Assembly (NCBI GenBank): GCA_942491345.1
Contig: CALOAN010000048.1
Coordinates: 186,001-250,000 of the forward strand
DNA length: 64,000 nucleotides
Reading direction: 5' to 3'
Source of the DNA: JAHEEL01 sp942491345
GTDB lineage: Bacteria; Actinomycetota; Acidimicrobiia; Spongiisociales; UBA5794
The notes beneath the pieces are model-generated. The model was not told the DNA's origin. It worked only from the letters and a program-made list of their open reading frames with translations, and ran no database searches. Numbering within the stretch: the first letter of the stretch is position 1; the number at the start of each line of letters is the position of its first letter. The translations under genes and the position numbers were made by a program. This document shows positions 43,772 through 52,514 of this stretch, one piece after another.

Positions 43772-43893
43772 TGCTGTACGTCGGCTCACAGATCGTCATC
43801 TGGATCGTTGTTGCCCTGGCTCTTGGATTCGCCATCGGGTGGATGGCGAAGAGCCGTCGCGGGATGCGCGTCAAGCAGCGCAAGCGCTTCTAG
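43771..43893 (+). CDS. 40-residue single-helix membrane protein
   Basis: A very short gene starting at GTG that shares its first base with the OmpA-domain stop (TAGTG), with GGAGG 4-5 bases upstream. It encodes a short extracytoplasmic start, one hydrophobic helix (IVIWIVVALALGFAIGWMA) and a strongly basic tail (KSRRGMRVKQRKRF). The coupling suggests it acts with the OmpA-domain protein, much as ArfB and ArfC are small partners of ArfA; the parallel is an inference. Confidence 0.7.
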   Translation: MLYVGSQIVIWIVVALALGFAIGWMAKSRRGMRVKQRKRF

Positions 43894-43937
43894 CCGCATC
43901 CAGTCCGCTCCTCCCTTCCATCGGGCACACGTTCTTG

Positions 43938-45272
43938 TCAGATCCCGCCCGGTGCGGGGAGCGTGTGATCATCATCCCCGGGGTCAGCCATAACCGGGTC
44001 TCGCACGAGTGCGGTTCCGAGCAGGAGGGTCGCGATCGAGAGCACGAGGAGCGAGCCGCCGACGTAGACCGGCAAGACGCCGATCTCGCCTGCGATCACC
44101 CCTCCGATCGCCGCCCCGACCGGCAAGCCGAGCCATGCGAGTGTGCGCGAAGCAGCGATGACCCGGCCGAGTAGCTCAGGTGGGGTGAGCCGCTGGCGCA
44201 TGGTCGTCAACGACACGTTCACCCACGTGATCCCAACGAATGTGAGGCCGGCAGGAATCACTGCGAGGAACGTCCCGATGAGGGCGAGGGCGAGGAACCC
44301 GCCTCCGACGAGGAACAGGCCGATGACGTACATCGTGCCGAGAGGCAGGCGCGCCGAAACGCGGGGAGCGAAGGAGGCCCCGATTGCGCCGATCCCCGCA
44401 TTGAGCGCGTAGAAGACTCCAACGCTCGTACCGACCGTGGTGAGATCTCCGATCGTGTCGGCCGGCAGATCGAGAATCTCGGTAACCACGAAGAGCACCA
44501 GCAGCGCTTCCAGCGGCTGAAAAACCAGGTTGGTCAGCGTTCCGCCAAGTGTTGCCCACCGGAGTCGGGGGTCGCCGAGCAGGAACTTGATACCGTCAAC
44601 CAACGAATCCCGGAAAGCTTCGCTTGACGCAGCGGGCCGGTAGTGCACGACACGGAGCATCGTGAGGAACGCTCCAGAAGCGAGGAAGGTCGCGGCGTTG
44701 ATGAGGAACGCAATTGCGAAACCTCCGCTGAGTGCAATGAAGATGCCTCCGACGAGCGGTCCGACGCTCAACGTCACCATGCGGGCTACAGCGAGCTGGG
44801 AGTTGGCGTCGATGAGCATGTCGTCATCGATCACTGATGGCATCAATGTCTGAAGGCCGGAGTCGAAGAACACCGACAACGTTCCGATGATGAATGCGAC
44901 GCCGAATACGAGCCACCGGGTGCCGGCGCCGTTGGCTGCTGCAAGCGCAAGCCCTGCGAACACTGCAGCTCGGGCAAGGTCGACAGCCACGAGCGCGCCG
45001 CGAAGGTTCCGCCAGCGGTCGAGGACCACACCGGCGACAAGCCCAAAGAGGAGCATTGGCAGTGTCTCGGCAGCCGCCGTGAGGCCAAGATCGATAGGTT
45101 CGGCCGTGAGCGCCAGCACGAAATAGGGGAGCGAGAAGAATGAGATGTAATCCCCGAACATGGAGACCGCTTGTCCACCGACGAGGGGGATCATGTTGCG
45201 GCGAGCTCTCCGGCGCCCTGCGACTCCGAAGGGATCGTCGAGGGTGTCGTGGCCGCGCTCGTCCGAATCCAT
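43938..45272 (-). CDS. Major facilitator superfamily transporter (DHA3-like)
   Basis: A 444-residue membrane protein with about 12 helices, beginning RNMIPLVGGQAVSMFGDYIS, a common start in the DHA3/EntS-like exporters. The family A-loop is visible as GVVLDRWRNLRGALVAVD and a second-half loop as LTPPELLGRVIAASRT. The substrate is unknown; drugs, siderophores or metabolites are typical. ATG 45272 is the first Met before the conserved part. It is divergent from the small membrane-protein chain and convergent with the OmpA gene pair. Confidence 0.87.
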   Translation of the reverse strand: MDSDERGHDTLDDPFGVAGRRRARRNMIPLVGGQAVSMFGDYISFFSLPYFVLALTAEPIDLGLTAAAETLPMLLFGLVAGVVLDRWRNLRGALVAVDLARAAVFAGLALAAANGAGTRWLVFGVAFIIGTLSVFFDSGLQTLMPSVIDDDMLIDANSQLAVARMVTLSVGPLVGGIFIALSGGFAIAFLINAATFLASGAFLTMLRVVHYRPAASSEAFRDSLVDGIKFLLGDPRLRWATLGGTLTNLVFQPLEALLVLFVVTEILDLPADTIGDLTTVGTSVGVFYALNAGIGAIGASFAPRVSARLPLGTMYVIGLFLVGGGFLALALIGTFLAVIPAGLTFVGITWVNVSLTTMRQRLTPPELLGRVIAASRTLAWLGLPVGAAIGGVIAGEIGVLPVYVGGSLLVLSIATLLLGTALVRDPVMADPGDDDHTLPAPGGI

Positions 45273-45366
45273 GGTGGCCCGGCATGGTACCCGACGTAGG
45301 TGCGCGAGCGTGACTGTCGAAAATGTGATTAGCCTGGGGAGCCGTCGATCAGGCTGAGGAACGAAC

Positions 45367-45702
45367 ATGGCCACACTTCAGGATCTTCCAGCGATGGCTG
45401 CCGAGTTCATTGAGCTCGCCAAGACCTACCTCCGCCAGGAAACCGTCGAACAAGGCAAGAAGCTCGGGCGCTTTGCCGGCTTCTCGTTCGGTGCTGCTGC
45501 GTTGTGGGCGTTGGCGGTGATCCTGCTCGGAGTGGCCGGACTCCGCGGTCTGGTCGCGCTCCTACCGGAAGGCCCCTACTGGGAAGCACTTGCCTACTTC
45601 ATCGTCGTGCTCGTTGGCGGCGCGCTGATTGGCATCCTCGTGAGGCTCGGCCCGAAATCAGAACCAAAGGAAGCGCCTGCGATGACTGGAGGCCCGCAAT
45701 GA
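45367..45702 (+). CDS. Small two-helix membrane protein (phage-holin/DUF1469-like)
   Basis: A 111-residue protein: an amphipathic start (MAAEFIELAKTYLRQETVEQ), two hydrophobic segments (FGAAALWALAVILLGVAGL and LAYFIVVLVGGALIGIL), and a polar tail. This resembles the actinobacterial superfamily III holin-like/DUF1469 proteins, which are not known to lyse cells. It starts a chain of four very small genes ending at trmI, each overlapping or within a few bases of the next. Confidence 0.75.
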   Translation: MATLQDLPAMAAEFIELAKTYLRQETVEQGKKLGRFAGFSFGAAALWALAVILLGVAGLRGLVALLPEGPYWEALAYFIVVLVGGALIGILVRLGPKSEPKEAPAMTGGPQ

Positions 45703-45896
45703 CCGTCACCCGTGACGAACTCGAAGCGAAGCTGCGAGACATCGAAGACGTCGTCGTCGCTACCGAGGAAGACGCGAAAGCCAACATCTCGGTGATCGTC
45801 GGCGCTGCGGTCGTGGTGGCCGTCGTCATCATCGCGTACGGAGTCTGGCGTTCCCGGAGGAAGCGGATTCACATCCAGGTGTTCCAGACGACATGA
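45699..45896 (+). CDS. 65-residue single-helix protein, function unknown
   Basis: The ATG overlaps the preceding stop (ATGA). The protein has an acidic, heptad-rich N-terminal part (RDELEAKLRDIEDVVVATEE), one membrane helix (ISVIVGAAVVVAVVIIAYGVW) and a basic end (RSRRKRIHI). The pattern resembles a small membrane-anchored coiled-coil. It probably works with its neighbours. Confidence 0.7.
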   Translation: MTVTRDELEAKLRDIEDVVVATEEDAKANISVIVGAAVVVAVVIIAYGVWRSRRKRIHIQVFQTT

Positions 45897-46180
45897 GCGC
45901 GCTCGGCACCTACTTCGCGACTCGGTGGTACCGCAGGTTCCCGATGCCGGTTCGTGTTGGGGTTCGTTTCGGGGTCGGCAGCGCACGGCAGGCGGTTCGG
46001 GACTATGACGTGCCCCGCCTCGCCCTGAGCCTGGCGATGGTGGCCTACGGCTACAGCAGGAGGCGGGCCGCGCCGCGTCTCATCTATGCCACATCGATCG
46101 ACACCGACCAGAGCTTCGCCGTTCGCGTCAAGCGCGGACGCCGGCCGATCGCCCAGTATGACGTGATCGTGGACCGGTAG
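45893..46180 (+). CDS. 95-residue basic protein, function unknown
   Basis: It overlaps the previous gene by 4 bases (ATGA). It is very basic (pI high from Arg: RWYRRFPMPVRVGVRFGVG) with a weakly hydrophobic middle (LALSLAMVAYGYS). No recognised domain. Its position in the small-gene chain before trmI is the main clue. Confidence 0.65.
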   Translation: MSALGTYFATRWYRRFPMPVRVGVRFGVGSARQAVRDYDVPRLALSLAMVAYGYSRRRAAPRLIYATSIDTDQSFAVRVKRGRRPIAQYDVIVDR

Positions 46181-46189
46181 GGATCGGGG

Positions 46190-46288
46190 ATGCGCAACCA
46201 GAAGACGTGGGTGAAGGTGTTCATCTGGCTGATCGTCGTGACGATGGTTTTGTCGTTCGCCATAGCGATCATTCCGGCCATCGGGTGA
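46190..46288 (+). CDS. 32-residue single-helix protein
   Basis: ATG 46190 follows GGATCGGGG. It encodes a short basic start (MRNQKTWVKV), one helix (FIWLIVVTMVLSFAIAIIP) and stops in a GTGA overlap with trmI. The exact coupling and the clear lysine/arginine-then-helix layout argue that it is real, although it is too short to identify. Confidence 0.6.
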   Translation: MRNQKTWVKVFIWLIVVTMVLSFAIAIIPAIG

Positions 46289-47109
46289 CCGGCGCCACCG
46301 GAACACCGTTCGAGGCAGGAGACGCCTGCCTGTTGTACGACTCCAAGGGCAGGCGATATCTCATCGACCTGATCCCGGGACGAGAGTTCCACTCCCATCG
46401 TGGAGCACTTCCGCACGATGACATCATCGGCACGTTGGAAGGGTCATCACTCGAGACGACGAGCGGAACTCGCCTCACGGTGCTCAGGCCACGCCTCGCC
46501 GACTACGTCCTCAAGATGGCGCGTGGCGCGACGGTCTTGTATCCGAAAGACGCGGCGTCACTGATCGTGTGGGCCGATGTTGGTCCTGGCATGACGGTGC
46601 TGGAGGCCGGTACGGGGTCGGGCGGCCTCACGATGATGCTGACACGCGCCGTTGGCCCCACCGGGCGGGTTGTCAGCATCGAGCGACGGCCGGATCACGC
46701 GAAGCTCGCCGGGAAACGCATCGCAGGCTTCTTCGGTACCGTCCCGGAATGGCTCGATCTCCGCGTGGGGGACGTCGCGGATTTCGTCGAAGATGTTGCT
46801 CCGGATCGCATCGTCCTCGATGTTCCAGATCCGTGGGAGACCGTGGGCCCCGCCGCCGAGCACCTTCCCGGCGGCGGTGTGTTCGCGTGTTATGTCCCGA
46901 ATGTCCCGCAGGTCGAACGGGTTCGAGTGGCAATCGACGAGACCGGTCTGTTCCTCGAGGTCATGTCGTTCGAGGTGATGATGCGTGAATGGTCCGTGAG
47001 CGGCCGCTCCGTTCGCCCGTCCCATCGTATGGTGGGACATACGGGGTTCTTGACGGTGGCCAGGAAGATCCTTGCCGGTAGTCCGCAGTCCTTGGAGCGT
47101 TTTTCGTAG
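46285..47109 (+). CDS. trmI: tRNA (adenine-N1) methyltransferase, m1A58
   Basis: TrmI methylates A58 in the T loop of tRNAs. The 274 residues have an N-terminal small beta domain (LLYDSKGRRYLIDLIPG, GTLEGSSLETTSG), PKDAASLIVWADV, SAM motif I (VLEAGTGSGGLTMMLTRAVG), IVLDVPDPWE (catalytic Asp region) and the conserved ending VGHTGFLTVARK. The start is GTG in a GTGA overlap with the 32-residue gene. trmI just upstream of the proteasome cluster is a conserved actinobacterial arrangement. Confidence 0.93.
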   Translation: MTGATGTPFEAGDACLLYDSKGRRYLIDLIPGREFHSHRGALPHDDIIGTLEGSSLETTSGTRLTVLRPRLADYVLKMARGATVLYPKDAASLIVWADVGPGMTVLEAGTGSGGLTMMLTRAVGPTGRVVSIERRPDHAKLAGKRIAGFFGTVPEWLDLRVGDVADFVEDVAPDRIVLDVPDPWETVGPAAEHLPGGGVFACYVPNVPQVERVRVAIDETGLFLEVMSFEVMMREWSVSGRSVRPSHRMVGHTGFLTVARKILAGSPQSLERFS

Positions 47110-47158
47110 TCCGCAGTCCGTACGCGACAGGGAAGGCCGGGCGCGATCTCAGGGAAAC

Positions 47159-47189
47159 AGAGAGGCCGCACCGAAGGTGCGGCCTCTCT
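47159..47189. terminator. Bidirectional terminator between trmI and ferredoxin
   Basis: A perfect 14-bp stem AGAGAGGCCGCACC/GGTGCGGCCTCTCT with a 3-base loop, placed between two convergent genes. It is flanked by low-complexity GTAGTCCGCAGTCCG and GTACGGACGACGGAGTAC words (47086-47117 and 47200-47218). Confidence 0.85.
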
Positions 47190-47239
47190 GGATTGCTGAG
47201 TACGGACGACGGAGTACCTGCAGCACGAAGTGCTGCGGC

Positions 47240-47485
47240 TTACGGTTCAATGAAGATGCACTCGCCCGGACACTCTTCGGCCGACTCGACAACGGCATCC
47301 ATTTGATCATCGGGGAAGTTAGCAAGGCCTTCTGCGCCCTGCGCATTGCCTTCCGATGCGGCGAAGATCTTCTCACCCTCGCGCACGTAGGCGAGTCCGT
47401 CGTCGAGAAGGACGAAAACGTCGGGCGCAATTTCTTCGCAGATTCCATCTCCGGTGCAGAGATCCTGATCGATCCAGACCTTCAT
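47240..47485 (-). CDS. Small single-cluster ferredoxin ([3Fe-4S] or Asp-ligated type)
   Basis: An 81-residue acidic ferredoxin. Cluster ligands are Cys10 and Cys16 in DLCTGDGICEEIAP and Cys72 in AEECPGECIF. The second Cys of the usual CxxCxxC is Asp13, which points to a [3Fe-4S] cluster or an Asp-ligated [4Fe-4S] cluster. Such ferredoxins donate electrons to cytochromes P450 and similar enzymes. I chose ATG 47485 with AAAGGA upstream. It is divergent from mpa, a position I recall as common in actinobacteria; no direct proteasome role is known. Confidence 0.92.
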   Translation of the reverse strand: MKVWIDQDLCTGDGICEEIAPDVFVLLDDGLAYVREGEKIFAASEGNAQGAEGLANFPDDQMDAVVESAEECPGECIFIEP

Positions 47486-47667
47486 GGCTTGTGTCCTTTC
47501 GCAGTTTGACGGTGGAAACATAGTGTCCCTTGAGCGGAACGACGAGTTCATTGAGCGCGACGCTCGCCACAACCCGGCGACGACAGCGTCGCCGGAAGCG
47601 GACCTGAGGCCTACACTCGGAAGTCGAACCGATACGCGACCTACGAATCGATCCGAGAGGCCCGGCC

Positions 47668-49383
47668 GTGAGCGAACGCGACGATCATCGATTGCAGCAA
47701 CAAGTCAGACTTCTGGAGGAGGAAATCGAGGTCCTCCGGCGCCGTCTGCAGGACGCGCCACGCCGGGTTCGACTCCTCGAAGAGCGCCTGCTCGAGTCTC
47801 GCGGCAAGATCGCCCAGGCTGCAGGGCAGAATGAGAAGCTGGCAGCTGCGCTGGAAGAGACCAGGGATCAGCTTGCGCTGCTTCGGGATGAAGTCGAGAA
47901 CCTGACGGCACCACCGAATCCGTTCGGCACCGTTCTGCGGAGGAACGAGGACGGTTCGGTGGATGTGAGCGCCAACGGACGGAAGCTCCGCGTGAGCGTT
48001 GATCCCACGGTTGAGGTCAAGGCGTTGAGGATCGGCCAAGAGGTGATCCTCAACGAGGCTTACAACATCGTCGACACCCGGGCGTACGAGCCCGCAGGCG
48101 AGGTGGTCACCATCAAGGAGGTCATTTCAGAGGATCGGCTGATTGTGATCGCGCGGGGTGACGAAGAGCGCGTCGTAGGACGTTCCGACGCCGTTGGTGA
48201 GGAGTTCCTCCGTGCCGGCGACCATGCGCGATTGGACCCGTCGACGGGGTTGATCCTCGAGAAGCTGATTCGACCGGAGGTTGGCGAACTGGTCCTCGAG
48301 GAAGTCCCCGATGTGACCTATCAGCAGATCGGCGGATTGGGCGATCAGATCGAGGTGATCCGTGACGCGATCGAGCTGCCGTACGTCCACAAGGATCGGT
48401 TCGAGGAGTACGAACTCGCCCCGCCGAAGGGTGTGCTGCTCTATGGACCGCCCGGTTGTGGCAAGACGCTGATCGCCAAAGCCGTTGCGAACAGCCTCGC
48501 CAAGGCGGTTGCCGAGAAGGAGGGGAGCGAAGACACACGTTCTTACTTCCTGAACATCAAGGGACCGGAGCTTCTCAACAAGTACGTCGGCGAGACGGAA
48601 CGGCAGATTCGGCTGATTTTCCAGCGTGCAAAGGAGAAGTCGGATCAAGGTGTTCCGGTCATCGTGTTCTTCGACGAGATGGATTCGCTCTTTCGCACAC
48701 GAGGCACCGGCGTCTCGTCAGATGTCGAGTCGACCATCGTCCCTCAACTCCTCTCGGAACTCGACGGTGTTGAGGCCCTGAAGAACGTGATCGTCATCGG
48801 TGCATCGAATCGGGAAGATCTCATCGATCCGGCAATCCTCCGGCCCGGCCGGCTCGACGTCAAGATCAAGATCGAGCGGCCCGGGCGCGAAGCAGCGGCC
48901 CAGATCTTCGGGATCTATCTGACCGATCGTTTGCCGTACGACCCCGAAGAACTCGCTGAGCACAAGGGCGATACCGGCGCGCTCATCTCGGCAATGGTTG
49001 AAGATGTGGTCGAGAGGATGTTCCGCGAGGATGCATCGAACCGATTCCTCGAAGTGACCTACGCCAACGGAGACCGCGAGGTGCTGTACTTCCGGGATTT
49101 CGCTTCGGGAGCGATGATCGAGAACATCGTGCGTCGCGCAAAGAAGGAGGCGATCAAGCGGGACATCGCAGAGGGCATGAATGGTCTTCGCACGTCCGAC
49201 CTGCTCTCGGCGATCGCTCAGGAATTCCGCGAGCATGAAGATCTCCCGAACACCACCAACCCGGACGACTGGGCGAAGATTTCCGGGAAGAAAGGCGAGC
49301 GGATCGTCTACGTTCGCACGTTGATCGAGGGGGATCGCGAGAGCAGAGCAGTGGAAGCGGTCACTCCGGGGCAGTATCTCTGA
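47668..49383 (+). CDS. mpa: Proteasome-associated ATPase Mpa/ARC
   Basis: Mpa is the hexameric AAA ATPase that binds pupylated proteins, unfolds them and feeds the 20S core. The 571 residues start with a coiled coil (residues about 5-80; binds Pup), then an OB-domain region (VDVSANGRKLRVSVDP), then the AAA module with Walker A GPPGCGKT near 260, Walker B VIVFFDEMDSLF and second-region RPGRLDVKIKIERPGR. The C terminus is GQYL, the Tyr-containing tail that docks on the proteasome alpha ring. The start is GTG. dop follows 6 bases later. Confidence 0.97.
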   Translation: MSERDDHRLQQQVRLLEEEIEVLRRRLQDAPRRVRLLEERLLESRGKIAQAAGQNEKLAAALEETRDQLALLRDEVENLTAPPNPFGTVLRRNEDGSVDVSANGRKLRVSVDPTVEVKALRIGQEVILNEAYNIVDTRAYEPAGEVVTIKEVISEDRLIVIARGDEERVVGRSDAVGEEFLRAGDHARLDPSTGLILEKLIRPEVGELVLEEVPDVTYQQIGGLGDQIEVIRDAIELPYVHKDRFEEYELAPPKGVLLYGPPGCGKTLIAKAVANSLAKAVAEKEGSEDTRSYFLNIKGPELLNKYVGETERQIRLIFQRAKEKSDQGVPVIVFFDEMDSLFRTRGTGVSSDVESTIVPQLLSELDGVEALKNVIVIGASNREDLIDPAILRPGRLDVKIKIERPGREAAAQIFGIYLTDRLPYDPEELAEHKGDTGALISAMVEDVVERMFREDASNRFLEVTYANGDREVLYFRDFASGAMIENIVRRAKKEAIKRDIAEGMNGLRTSDLLSAIAQEFREHEDLPNTTNPDDWAKISGKKGERIVYVRTLIEGDRESRAVEAVTPGQYL

Positions 49384-49389
49384 GGCTCC

Positions 49390-50874
49390 ATGGCGCTCCG
49401 TAAGGTCTTCGGAACCGAGACCGAATTTGGGATCACTGTTCTCAATCAACCAGGATTCAATCCGGTCGTTGCCTCGTCTGCGGTTGTCAACTCGTACCCG
49501 GGGAACGTGTCGCGCATTCAGTGGTCGTACGACGAGGAGAGTCCCGGGCGAGATCTTCGCGGAACCGACGTGCATCGCTCGGTCATCGCCGAACCGGATA
49601 TGGGCCTGGTCAACACGGTTCTCACCAACGGGGCTCGGCTCTACGTGGATCATGCCCACCCCGAGTACTCGTCCCCGGAATGCGCCGATCCATGGTCAGC
49701 TGCGCTGTTTGACAAGGCCGGTGAACAGGTGATGCTCGAGGCGGTCGAGGCTGCCCAGCTGCTGCTGGCGCCGGGCGAACGTGTGGTCGTGCACAAGAAC
49801 AACAGCGACGGCAAGGGCAACTCGTACGGGGCACATGAGAACTATCTCATTGCCCGTAGCATTCCCTTCGGCGACATCGTTCGACAGCTCACGGCGTTCT
49901 TCGTGACGCGACAGGTGTTCACCGGCGCAGGGAAGGTGGGGGCCGAGAACGGTCGGCCGGACGTTGGTTTTCAGATCACCCAGAGGGCCGACTTCTTCGA
50001 GGAGGAGGTCGGTCTAGAAACGACGCTCAAGCGGCCGATCATCAATACGCGCGACGAGCCCCACGCCGACGCGTCTCGCTATCGACGACTCCACGTCATC
50101 ATCGGCGACGCCAACCGCAGTGAACTTCAGACCTTCCTGAAGATCGGAACGACGGCACTGGTCCTCGACGCCATCGAAGATGGCGCCCTGGCTGATCCCA
50201 TCGTCCTGGCTGATCCCGTCGACGCGGTCTGGTCGGTAAGCCATGATCGAAGCCTGAGCCAGGTCTACGAGACCGTCGGGGGAGTACGGATGACGGTGCT
50301 GGACGTGCAGTGGTGGTACTTCGAAAAGGTGGCGCATCACGCCCGAACCGTCGGGGTTGATCCGATTTGGGAACGGGTCCTCGAGGAGTGGGAGAAGATC
50401 CTGGTCGACCTCGGCCGCAACCCGTTGGCAACTTCGGATCGGCTCGACTGGACCGCCAAACTTCGAATCCTCGAGGCCTATCGCGCTCGTGACGGTCTCG
50501 ATTGGAGCCACCCAAAGCTGCGGCTTCTCGATCTGCAGTACCACGACGTCGACCCGAGGCGCAGCCTCTACCAGCGACTCGTCGACCGAGGAGCGATCCA
50601 GCGGCTCTTCACAGACGCCGATGTCGCTGCAGCCGTAGCGGAACCACCGGCTGACACGAGGGCGTTCTTCCGGGGGAGCTGCGTTCGGCGCTATCCCGAG
50701 GATCTCGTCGCCGCCAACTGGGATTCCCTCGTATTCGACGTTGGTGAAGAAACGCTCAAACGGGTTCCTATGATGGAACCGCTCAAAGGCACCAGCCAAC
50801 ACGTGGCTGACCTGCTCGAGGCCGCACCCGATGCGGCCGCGATGGTCCGTGCACTTGGAGGGAACGATGGCTGA
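49390..50874 (+). CDS. dop: Pup deamidase/depupylase Dop
   Basis: Dop converts the Pup C-terminal Gln to Glu and also removes Pup from proteins. The 494 residues show the glutamine-synthetase-like nucleotide site (GTETEFGITV, LYVDHAHPEYSSPE), HKNNSDGKGNSYGAHENYL, INTRDEPHADASRYRRLHVI, and the Dop-specific loop near residue 45 (YDEESPGRDLRG) that separates it from PafA. ATG 49390. It overlaps pup by 8 bases, and Pup here does end in Gln, so Dop activity is required for pupylation. Confidence 0.96.
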   Translation: MALRKVFGTETEFGITVLNQPGFNPVVASSAVVNSYPGNVSRIQWSYDEESPGRDLRGTDVHRSVIAEPDMGLVNTVLTNGARLYVDHAHPEYSSPECADPWSAALFDKAGEQVMLEAVEAAQLLLAPGERVVVHKNNSDGKGNSYGAHENYLIARSIPFGDIVRQLTAFFVTRQVFTGAGKVGAENGRPDVGFQITQRADFFEEEVGLETTLKRPIINTRDEPHADASRYRRLHVIIGDANRSELQTFLKIGTTALVLDAIEDGALADPIVLADPVDAVWSVSHDRSLSQVYETVGGVRMTVLDVQWWYFEKVAHHARTVGVDPIWERVLEEWEKILVDLGRNPLATSDRLDWTAKLRILEAYRARDGLDWSHPKLRLLDLQYHDVDPRRSLYQRLVDRGAIQRLFTDADVAAAVAEPPADTRAFFRGSCVRRYPEDLVAANWDSLVFDVGEETLKRVPMMEPLKGTSQHVADLLEAAPDAAAMVRALGGNDG

Positions 50875-51061
50875 ACAAGAACGGAAGCAGCGGGGGTCTG
50901 ATCGGCAAGGTGGAGCGTCCGATCAGCAAGAAGCTGCTTCGACCGAGAACACCGAAGAGATCGCAGAACGGATCGACGACCTGCTCGAGGAGATCGACTC
51001 GGTCCTCGAAGAGAACGCCGAAGAGTTCGTCAAGAACTACGTCCAGAAAGGCGGCCAGTGA
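50867..51061 (+). CDS. pup: Prokaryotic ubiquitin-like protein Pup
   Basis: Pup is the 64-residue protein tag joined to lysines of proteasome substrates. It has a disordered polar N-terminal half (MAEQERKQRGSDRQGG), a helical segment that meets Mpa (ENTEEIAERIDDLLEEIDSV) and the C-terminal tail NYVQKGGQ. The terminal Gln must be deamidated by Dop. ATG 50867 overlaps the dop stop (ATGGCTGA), with GGAGGGAACG upstream. Its stop overlaps the prcB GTG. Confidence 0.96.
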   Translation: MAEQERKQRGSDRQGGASDQQEAASTENTEEIAERIDDLLEEIDSVLEENAEEFVKNYVQKGGQ

Positions 51062-51846
51062 TCGGCGGGCCGCCGATGTCGCCGAATGCCGATGGCATCG
51101 TGCCAACGGCCAGTTTCGCGGCTCTCTTGGAGCAACACGATCTCACTCCGTCCTGGGAGTCGGCCTCCGGCTCGCTCGACGCACCGGAGGCAACCACCAT
51201 CCTCGCGTTGCGATGGGCGGACGGGATCGTCATGGCAGGCGACCGCCGGGCAACCGCCGGCAATGTCATCGCACACCGCCGCGTCAAGAAGGTCTACCCG
51301 GCCGACGACCGTTCTGCGGTTGCGATCTCCGGAACCGCAGGCATGGCGATCGAGCTCACCACACTCTTCCAGACCGAACTCGAGCACTACGAGAAGATCG
51401 AGGGGACGCGCCTGAGCCTGGACGGCAAGGCCAACTTCCTAGCTCGGATGGTGCGCGGGAACCTCGCCCTTGCATTCCAGGGCCTCATAGTCGTTCCCAT
51501 GTTCTGCGGGTACGACGAGCAGGAGCAGAAGGGGAAGCTCTACAGCTACGACGTGGTGGGCGGCCGCTACGAAGAGCAGGATTACGCCACAACCGGCTCG
51601 GGCGGAACCGAAGCGCGAGCGTTCCTCAAGGCGGCATGGCGGGAAGACATGGGTGAGACCGATGCGATCCGCGTGGGCCTCGAAGCACTCATCGCTGCCT
51701 CAGAAGAGGATGCCGCCACCGGTGGACCTGATCCGAAGCGAGGCATCTACCCCAACGTCGTGACCGTCACGGACCAGGGCTATCGGGAGATCGAGGACGA
51801 GGAACTCGGGCCAATCGCCGTGGCAGCACTGGAGGGTCGCCCATGA
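51058..51846 (+). CDS. prcB: Proteasome subunit beta
   Basis: The catalytic subunit of the 20S core. The 262-residue precursor has a propeptide of about 45 residues, then mature Thr46 in PEATTILALRWADG, the conserved Asp/Arg in MAGDRRATAGN, and the Lys that activates the Thr in RRVKKVYPADD. GSGGTEARAFLK and GGPDPKRGIYPNVVTV are typical of the actinobacterial form. The start is GTG in a GTGA overlap with pup; prcA follows with a 4-base overlap. Confidence 0.97.
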   Translation: MIGGPPMSPNADGIVPTASFAALLEQHDLTPSWESASGSLDAPEATTILALRWADGIVMAGDRRATAGNVIAHRRVKKVYPADDRSAVAISGTAGMAIELTTLFQTELEHYEKIEGTRLSLDGKANFLARMVRGNLALAFQGLIVVPMFCGYDEQEQKGKLYSYDVVGGRYEEQDYATTGSGGTEARAFLKAAWREDMGETDAIRVGLEALIAASEEDAATGGPDPKRGIYPNVVTVTDQGYREIEDEELGPIAVAALEGRP

Positions 51847-52514
51847 CCGTGCCGTTCTACGTACCCCCAGAACAGCTGATCAAGGACCGGGCCGAGTTTG
51901 CGAAGAAGGGGATCCAAAGAGGGCGCCCCATCGCGGTCGTGGAGTACGACGAAGGGATCTTGCTCATCGGCGAGAATCCCAGTCGTTCTCTGCACAAGAT
52001 CAGCGAGATCTATGACCGGGTCGCGTTCGCGGGCGTCGGTCGATTCAACGAGTTCGAGATGCTCCGCGTTGCCGGGATTCGTTATGCCGACGTCAAGGGA
52101 TACACCTACGCCCGCGCCGACGTCACGGGGAAGGGCCTAGCCAACGCGTATTCACAGGCTGTGGGCCAGATATTCACTCACGAGGTGAAACCGTACGAGG
52201 TTGAAGTGCTTGTTGCCGAACTTGGGGATGACGAGAACCACCTCTACCACGTGCGATTCGATGGAACGCTCCGAGATCAGCACGGTTTTGCCATGCTCGG
52301 GGGTGACGAGGATCGGCTCCTCGAGCCGCTCACTGCCGGTTACCGATCCGGTATGAGCCTCGAAGACGCCATCGCTCTCACCACGTCGGCCATTCGCGAC
52401 ACTGCCGACGAATCGACGCCCGGGGCCGACTGGGAGGCTGCGGTGCTTGATCGGAGGCTGAGCAGGAGGAAGTTCCGCCGCCTCGAATCAGATGAGATCG
52501 AGGCAGCAGGCTAG
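51843..52514 (+). CDS. prcA: Proteasome subunit alpha
   Basis: The alpha subunit forms the gated outer rings of the 20S core and receives the Mpa tail. The 223 residues include YVPPEQLIKDRAEFAKKGI at the N terminus (gate and first helix), RPIAVVEYDEGILLI, FAGVGRFNEFEMLRVAGIRY and the Glu-rich end. It has no catalytic Thr, as expected. ATG 51843 overlaps prcB. Its last 4 bases overlap the convergent DUF2007 gene. Confidence 0.97.
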   Translation: MTVPFYVPPEQLIKDRAEFAKKGIQRGRPIAVVEYDEGILLIGENPSRSLHKISEIYDRVAFAGVGRFNEFEMLRVAGIRYADVKGYTYARADVTGKGLANAYSQAVGQIFTHEVKPYEVEVLVAELGDDENHLYHVRFDGTLRDQHGFAMLGGDEDRLLEPLTAGYRSGMSLEDAIALTTSAIRDTADESTPGADWEAAVLDRRLSRRKFRRLESDEIEAAG

